64,000 bases of DNA from Ascaphus truei. Lineage: Eukaryota; Chordata; Amphibia; Anura; Ascaphidae. Each line of letters opens with the position of its first letter. Within the stretch, counting starts at the first letter, position 1. Shown in pieces: positions 57,776 to 64,000 of this stretch. The translations under genes were made by a program, and so were the position numbers. The notes under the pieces are model-generated. The model was not told the DNA's origin, did not search any database, and saw only the letters and a list, made by a program, of their open reading frames with translations. Location of the stretch: positions 115,733,581 through 115,797,580 of the forward strand of contig CM071571.1 of assembly GCA_036426205.1 (NCBI GenBank), read 5' to 3'.

Positions 57776-58239
57776 AGTCTGACACTTGCCATAGTAGGGG
57801 ACTCCTAGCATGGGACCAGTGCTGGGAGAAGTGCCATCTGCACCATCTGTATCATTGATGTACCGAAAGTGATTATTTGGAAGAGGCGGAATCTCGGAGT
57901 GCGATGAGAACATGACCCACCTGACACACGGGAGTCATGGCGGCTTATTCCATTGTATATAAAATGTTTTAAAATAACCACCCTGATGTAAGCCTTGAAT
58001 TCAGGGGGTTTATTATTTGAGTAAAATTTATTTTAAAGTACCATCTGCACTATTGCAGTTTTTCTTTCTTTCCTTGACCCTTGCTGGAGCAAGTGGAGTC
58101 CTACCCACGTCTGCCACAGTTTGGGAGATGCCTATTTGTATTCTGTGTTTGTGAGTATAATCTTCAGAGATTTTGTCAGATGGTTTTTACTTTGAGCTTT
58201 CATTTATATCATAATGGTTTTTGTTTTGCATCATGTATC
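57776..58239. other. Unassigned sequence at the LINE break
   Basis: About 460 bases, with a 'ttgaattcaggggg' phrase near 58002. I do not identify it. Confidence 0.35.
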
Positions 58240-60560
58240 TAGTATGCCATTCAAAGGTTTTTTTAAATTGGCTATGTGGTGTGTTTTTTATTTTGCTATG
58301 TGGTGTGTTTTATTTTGCCGTGTGCTGTGTTTTATTTGGCTATGTAATGTTTTTTACCTAGCTATGTAATGTTTTTTATTTGTGCTTGCTTTTTAATCCT
58401 TCCCAATTTTTTGGTATATTGGTAAATCATGCATATTATATTTTATATTATAATATTATATATTATATGGGCATGATGTACCCACTGTACCAATGAATGG
58501 GTGAAAGGTGGGGGTAGTTGCCTGGGGAGGGTGGTTAGGCCTCTTGAGTGGGTAGTGGCAGAGGGTGGGTTAACCTCTTAATTACTAAAGTGGTTATTAA
58601 CCACTAAGGTGATTAAGGGTCTAGGGGACATTAGAATTTGTTTTGCTATGTATTTTTCTGGCAATCGAGAACAAGGACCTGCAGTAAGCTGACACGGACA
58701 CCCTTCATATTTCCAGGGATAAGTAGAATGGTTTTATTTACTTTATTTATGCTGGCTAATGTTGTGATTAATAATGGGCAAATAATCTATTATCCATATC
58801 TGGATAATAGTTATTTTGCACATTACTGTATTATATGTTTGGGGGAGTGGGGTGGTGTATTGATTTAAATGTAGGACATGTTTTATTTTTTTTAAATACA
58901 GGATTGGTACCGCAGGCCTGTGGGGTCCCATGGGGACCACCCGAGGGCCCACCGGATGCCCACGAGTACCACCTGAAAATCAACGGGGGATACCCACGGG
59001 GAAGAACCGGGGGCTGAACAGTTGTGGGGGCCCGCGGTGACCACTCGAGGGCCCCCAGACCCTCATAGGAACCACGAGGGTCCCCAGACCCGCATGGGAA
59101 CCACCTGAGGGCTCCTTAGACCCTCGTGGGAACCATCCGAGGGCTCCCAGACCCCTGTGGGAACCACCTGAGTGTCCCCAGACACCCGTGGGGTTGATCA
59201 GGGTACACCAAGACACCTGTGGGACTTGAGAAAGACTGCTTATACGGAGTCGAAACGTTGGACTTTATGCTGGATTAGATATTTCTTTATTTGCAAAGAC
59301 CGAGTGCCTGGACCTTCTTTCCTACCTATGTGATTTCTTGGGGACTTTGCAGGACAATCCCCCTTGGCCCGTGGGCACCGTCAAGTTATATTAACATTGT
59401 TGTATTGAGTGTGTGCCAGATCACCCCTCTCTATTGGACTTCCTATCGACCCCATTGGTGGAGGCCACGGAGCCTAGTGGGGACCACCCGGAGGCCCCCA
59501 GACACCCGTGTGTACCCCCCAGGGTGCACTGTGGGGCCTGCGGACACCCATTGGGACCATCCAGGGACCCCCGCCGGCCTGTGGTATTAAACCTGTGTGT
59601 AAAATAAATAAATAATGGTTTTATGTGGGGGCACGGAGAGGGTTGAGTATTGTTATTATTGTAATGCTTTATTGGGAGCCTAGGAGTTGAGTAGTGGGTC
59701 TGTTGTGTATATTAGTGTTTATTGTGGGCAGCAGGGGTGGGTGAAGGGGTATTGTCCCCAAGGATGGGTGGTTAGGCCTACCGGATGGGTAGTGGAAGAG
59801 GGTGGGTTAACCCCTTAAATACTATAGCGGTTACTAACCACTAAAGTGATTAAGGGGTTAGGGGACATTAGATTGTATTTTTTTATTCTTCTGTATTGTT
59901 TGTAGCAACGGAGGACATGGACGATGATGAGGAGGAGGACGGCCTTCATTGTGGCAGCCTGGCAGGGGTGAATGCAAGATTTATTTACTTTATTTATGCT
60001 GCTTAATGTTGTATTTTAAATGGGCAAATGCACTATTATCCATATCTGGATATATGTCTCAAGGGGGGGTGGGTGTGTATGTATTTAAAATTATAGTTTA
60101 TTTTTTTGGGGCACCCTATTTGTACCGCAGGCCAGTGGGAACCCCCTGATACCCACGGGGATCACCCGAGTTCCATGGAAACCCGCGGGGATCACCCGGG
60201 GACATCTCGCCCCATCTCGCGACATCTTGTATAAATGTTGTGCCTGAAAGAAGGTAAACAACGCTTTTTTGTCTATCTCAAGCATCTTTTGTGTCTGCCT
60301 TTAGATGGCCTGCTTTTCTGGTGTGCTTTTAAAGCATGATTCAGTTATCCCTGCTTAGAGAATCCCACAGACTGGCAAAAAACGGCGCGTTTGCCTTTTT
60401 TTGCCTGATCGGACGTGCTTTGCTCGCAGGGCTGAAAATGCCATTTAAGGCCGATAAAGAGCTGTTATCACTGCATAGTGAATCGCGCAGAAGGCTGTAT
60501 CGGCCTTAAAAGCCACTTTGCCTTCTTAAAAGCAGTTATCACTGCTTAGTGCATAGCCCC
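58240..60560. mobile_element. Repeat block related to the element at 36122-38574
   Basis: It shares 'ggtggttaggcct', 'ttatccatat..ggata', the GGGGACCACCC array and a right end with 'tatcactgcttagtgcatag' (60538-60557) with the element at 36122. It contains an internal duplication of about 1.2 kb: 58500-58960 recurs at 59730-60190. 'agtcgaaacgttgg' occurs at 59249-59262. No left end was found. The block separates the two LINE halves. Confidence 0.55.
58920..59220 (+). repeat. Minisatellite, GGGAACCACC(T/C)GAGGG units
   Basis: About seven units of roughly 41 bases with 'cccagaccc' and 'gtgggaaccacc', same type as the array at 36790-36965. Confidence 0.9.
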
Positions 60561-62290
60561 CTATGTCTGCTTTACGCCAATCTTGTGATTCTGAACCTGT
60601 GGAAATGAAGTCCTTGAATATTAAATGTAATGGTTTCGCTATTACTGAATTTAACTCCTTAAGGACTCTTGAATGCATGCCATAGGGGCCAGGTGCTTTA
60701 TTTACTTTAATTTTATCAAAGCACCTATGATCTTCTTCCTCAGTTAACCAATTGCTTGTTTATATAGAGGTTGAGCTTCCTCCTGCAACATTACTATTGC
60801 AATTGAGTCTTCCCTGGTAAACACAGAGGCAAATAATTTGTTTAATACCTTTGCTTTTTGCTTATCTCCAATAATGTGCCTTCCCATATCATACTGAAAG
60901 GGTCCTATATTTTCCTTTCAAATGTTTTTGTTATTAAGGTAATTAAATAACTTTTTAGGTTTGATCCTACTTTCTATTGCGATCCTTTTTTCATTATTTT
61001 GTTTTGCTAAATTGATTGCCCTTTTTCAATTTTTGTTACATTCCTTATAATTCTGATATGATGCCTCCTTCCCTTCTAAGTTTTAGCATCTAAATGCCTA
61101 TGTCTTCTTTTCCATATCCTCCCTTTCCTGTTTCTTTAGCCACATTGGTTTTGATTTTTTTCTTTTATATATATTACTTCGGGGTATACACTGATGAGTG
61201 TGCATTTTTAACAATGTCTTAAAGGCTGTCCATTTATCTCCCACACTTTTCCCTGCAAAAACATCATCCCAATTTATTCCTTGAAGATTAGTCCTCAGTT
61301 TATTAAAATCTGCCTTTCTAAGGCCTCGGGCATGGTCAGCGCTGAGGCACGCTTGTACTTACCTGTGAGCTCCTACAGCCGCAATGAGAGCGGCTTTAGT
61401 AGGGGCTCACCTACGCTTCCGCAAGTGCGCGGAAACGTAGGTCTTAGCAGAATTTTAAATTTCAGCGCTCGCCGGAGCGCAGGGTCGGTCACGTGAGCGG
61501 TTCGCCCAATGAGGGCGAACCAGCTCCGTGACGTCACTGGCCCGCCCGCCGACACGCCCCCGACACGCCCCCGGACGGTGCGCTGTCTAAGGCCAGGGAA
61601 ACCACCCGCTTTCCCTGAGCCTCAGCGCGCCTCCGCACGCCAGCAGGAACCCTGGCCAAGGCCTAAAGGTTAATATTTTGGTTTAACCCATGTAATATTT
61701 TTTTTATAATTTATTTTAATTGAGACAATGTTATGATCACTGTTACCCAATTGTGACCAGACTTCAATATTTCTTATTAGTTATACATTGTTTGATATTA
61801 CTAAATCTAGTGTTCTCCCTTTCCTGGTTGGTTCCTCAATAGTTTGCGTCATTTAATGTCTTTAAGCACACTCGAAAACCTGTTTCCTTACATTGTAATA
61901 CTAATCTCATTGCCGCAGTCTATGGTTGGAAAATTAAAATCACCCATCATGCAAACATGACTTAGTTTTGTGCCTTCTCCATTTGCAAAAGTATTTTGGC
62001 TTTCCCTATCTCACAGATATTTGGTGGTTTATAGCATATCCGTATAAACATTTTTTTTGTACTTTTACCTCCACTGCTAATTTCTATCCCCAAGGTCTCT
62101 ACATTTACATAATTCCCTTCATAAACCTCTTCCCTTATTATAGGGTTTAGATCCGGTTTAATATTTAAACATACTCCACCTCCTCTTCTATTTCCTCGAT
62201 CCTTCCAAAAATGGAATAACCTATACATTAACTACCCAGTCATGAGTTTCATCCCACCATGTTTCAGTAATGCCTATATAGCCATGCATA
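60561..62290 (-). pseudogene. CR1/L2-group LINE, endonuclease and linker, split by a miniature element
   Basis: On the minus strand 62228-61962 encodes RDRGNRRGGGV-like and ICYKPPNICEIGKAKI blocks, typical of the apurinic-type endonuclease that nicks the target. Below the inserted element (61320-60561), frames read KADFNKLRTNLQGINWDDVF and KSVGDKWTAFKTL, then VLNKLFASVFT, the linker between endonuclease and polymerase in CR1/L2 elements. Stops and frameshifts are common. The polymerase core that should follow is missing; sequence resumes only with the C-terminal block at 57775. It may be one broken element or two fragments. Confidence 0.8.
61322..61663. mobile_element. GC-rich PIF/Harbinger-like miniature element
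   Basis: 342 bp with ends GGCCTCGGGCATGG and, inverted, GGCCTTGGCCAGGG, flanked by TAA on both sides (61319-61321 and 61664-61666). Internal 'caatgagggcgaacc' and 'gtgacgtcac' match the element at 6824-7176. It interrupts the LINE frame cleanly, which confirms its boundaries. Confidence 0.85.
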
Positions 62291-62314
62291 ATAATGGTAT
62301 ATTGCTTTCCTCTC

Positions 62315-63123
62315 TGTTGGCAGTAAGTCCTGGTAAGAACAGGTATGCCAGCAGTAGTTATGGAGGTTTTCCCTCATCCAATGGTGATGTGCCCTATGTA
62401 TGAAGGGGAGTGGCTGTATGCTCTGAGTCCCTGGATAGTGACATCAGGGATGCGCCTGCCTCCTGAAGTATATAAGGCACAACACAGTTAGTTATAGTGT
62501 TCTAGCAGTGTGTTCCAGCAGCTGTGGGAAGTTGTTGGGAAGTTGTATTGTCCTGCATAAGGGATTGTAGGAACACTTTGTGACCCTAGTGACGTAACTA
62601 GCGGTCCAGGTTGACCAATCAGCCTGTCTAAGCCACTCTGTGACCAGGGACCTGGCACAGAGAGGGTCTCCCTAGGAGAAGGGGGAATCCCACTTCAATT
62701 CAGGAGGGCGTACCTGGCGAAGGGACAGCACGGAGAGATGTGCGGCTAGAGCCGGCAGCTGCATGTGGCAGTCTGCTACATCACCGTCTACAATAAAGAT
62801 GACCTTGTTAACGATACCCCCACTGTGTGAGTGTGAAGTTACTCCGCAGTGGATGGCACCACCAAGAAGGAGTTCCTCACCAGGACCATCTCCCTGCGGA
62901 AGCATAGACCCTGATGAGGTGGAGGCGCTGCACATGATGTAAGTTGAACTCGCACCCACTACCTCAGCTACCTGTTCTGTTGAAAATCCCCTACTAACAT
63001 CAAGCGGGAGACTCAGGAGTTCTGTTGCCTACAGGTGCACCACCAAACACACACGTAATGGGGGTTGGTTATTAAAGTACCCGGGCCAATGTGAGATTGG
63101 GGGGGGGGGGGAAACCCGTTACA
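62315..63123 (+). mobile_element. 5' LTR of another LTR element
   Basis: 809 bp, beginning TGTTGGCAG and ending CCCGTTACA. It holds a TATA box TATATAA (62469-62475) and an AATAAA signal (62792-62797) in the right order. It also carries 'ggtggaggcgctgcac' (62920) and a G run before its end, features shared with family A LTRs. It is inserted in or next to the LINE. The second LTR lies beyond the window, so the call rests on internal signals. Confidence 0.65.
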
Positions 63124-64000
63124 ATTGGAGGCGCTACTGAGAGATATATATACCTATCAACAAGACAGGCTTTTGCTAGGCACACGCTAGGAAACAGGGA
63201 AAGTGTATGCTGCCACTTTGTGCTGCGTTGGGATGGAACCGCAGGAGTAACCTGGGAACCTGAGAGGAGTTAGTGGGTCTGGAGAGGGGCTATAGCTGTC
63301 CGAGTCACCTTGAGGTCGCGCTAGGGGTATGACGCCAGAAGGGAGAGCTTGTTAACTAGGTCAGGTGTCCTGGAGAGGGTCTGCACTAGGCTGACAAAGA
63401 GAGGTAGACGCCCAAGTACTGCATGGAAGCCCCAGAATACTCTAGTCATTCCAGATCACTTACCGAAGGGAGCACAGAATGGGAGGAAGGAGATACAGTA
63501 GACACTGAGAGAGTGAGCCTAGCCTGTGGTAGTGCAGAAACGAGTTAGATGTACGTTAGGTACACGAGGTGGTGCACAAGGCATGTTTATTGTACGGATG
63601 TGGTAGCTGCCCCGCAGAGCGGAGCTCCATGTACAATAATCCAGTATACCGTGAGCAAGAAGCGACCGTCAGAATGGAGGATCTGCAAAGAGCAGAAGGT
63701 CCAGGATGCCGGGATGAGGAAGGAGAACAAGCTACTGGAGAGACTCTTGTGTGTTTGCTATGGAATGGCATGAAAGCCGTGGCTGCGCCGTGTTTGTCAT
63801 GCCTATGTTCTCGGGATGATACCCCTGAGAATAGTGAGGACGACAGCCTTGCGAGATGGGAGGAACAAAATGGACTTTGTTACACACCAATTAACAAACA
63901 GCCAGACGCTACCTCAAATATAAAGAAGGACAGTGCTTACCAAAATGGCGGTTCCCGCGTTCCCGGGGCACCGCGTGGGCCAGCTGCAGAAAGTCTTGCA
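63124..64000 (+). mobile_element. Leader and start of the interior of the LTR element
   Basis: TGGAGGCGCTACTGAGAG (from 63126) is a candidate primer binding site two bases after the LTR. The next 850 bases contain only short frames (up to 74 codons), with GC-richer composition than the neighbourhood. A coding region probably begins outside the window. Confidence 0.45.

Overview
The window looks like intergenic or intronic DNA from a large, repeat-rich vertebrate genome. I found no host protein-coding gene that I can name. Everything that codes recognisably is mobile-element derived: L2/CR1-group and L1-like LINE fragments, Tc1-type DNA transposons, several nonautonomous DNA elements with clear target-site duplications (TSDs), and three LTR-element families. 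The mix of palindromic 'tcaactccag' hAT-type elements, long-inverted-repeat Tc1 elements, L2/CR1 LINEs and Harbinger-like miniature elements, together with the AT-rich background, fits an amphibian, most likely a frog. This is inference from repeat types; a search would settle it.

Layout. 0-7 kb: three LTR or LINE fragments (an LTR cut by the window edge; an inverted copy of the same LTR at 1.4-2.7 kb; an L2-like LINE at 3.4-4.5 kb), then a LINE tail and a GC-rich Harbinger-like element. 7.24-12.0 kb: a complete LTR element with two 641-bp LTRs, a primer-binding-site candidate, a polypurine tract and near-matching 5-bp flanks. Its interior encodes long coiled-coil reading frames and no visible gag, protease, reverse transcriptase or integrase. 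12-19.5 kb: an L1-like reverse-transcriptase remnant, tandem-repeat-bearing elements and an LTR fragment. 19.54-21.71 kb: a hAT-type element with exact 8-bp TSDs, filled with a long C-rich minisatellite. 21.7-33 kb: mostly quiet AT-rich DNA with small DNA elements, a large inverted repeat at 24.9-25.8 kb and a 47-bp tandem array inside a hAT-type element at 31.1-31.6 kb. 33.1-33.4 kb: the best candidate for a host promoter and first exon (minus strand). 34-39.7 kb: an L2-like LINE, then a DNA element into which a second hAT-type element has inserted. 39.7-48.1 kb: quiet DNA and two dead Tc1-type transposons. 48.4 kb: a 165-bp near-perfect palindrome. 50-56 kb: another tandem-array element and a solo LTR (GGTG TSD). 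56.4-62.3 kb: a CR1/L2-group LINE on the minus strand, interrupted by a solo LTR, a large repeat block and a Harbinger-like element. 62.3-64 kb: the 5' LTR and leader of another LTR element running off the end.

The most unusual item is the LTR element at 7.24-12.0 kb, because its cargo is a large coiled-coil protein with eight consecutive 14-residue repeats in place of gag-pol. The second theme is that several unrelated nonautonomous DNA transposons each carry an expanded minisatellite inside their terminal repeats. The genes here do not form a pathway; they are a nested record of insertions.
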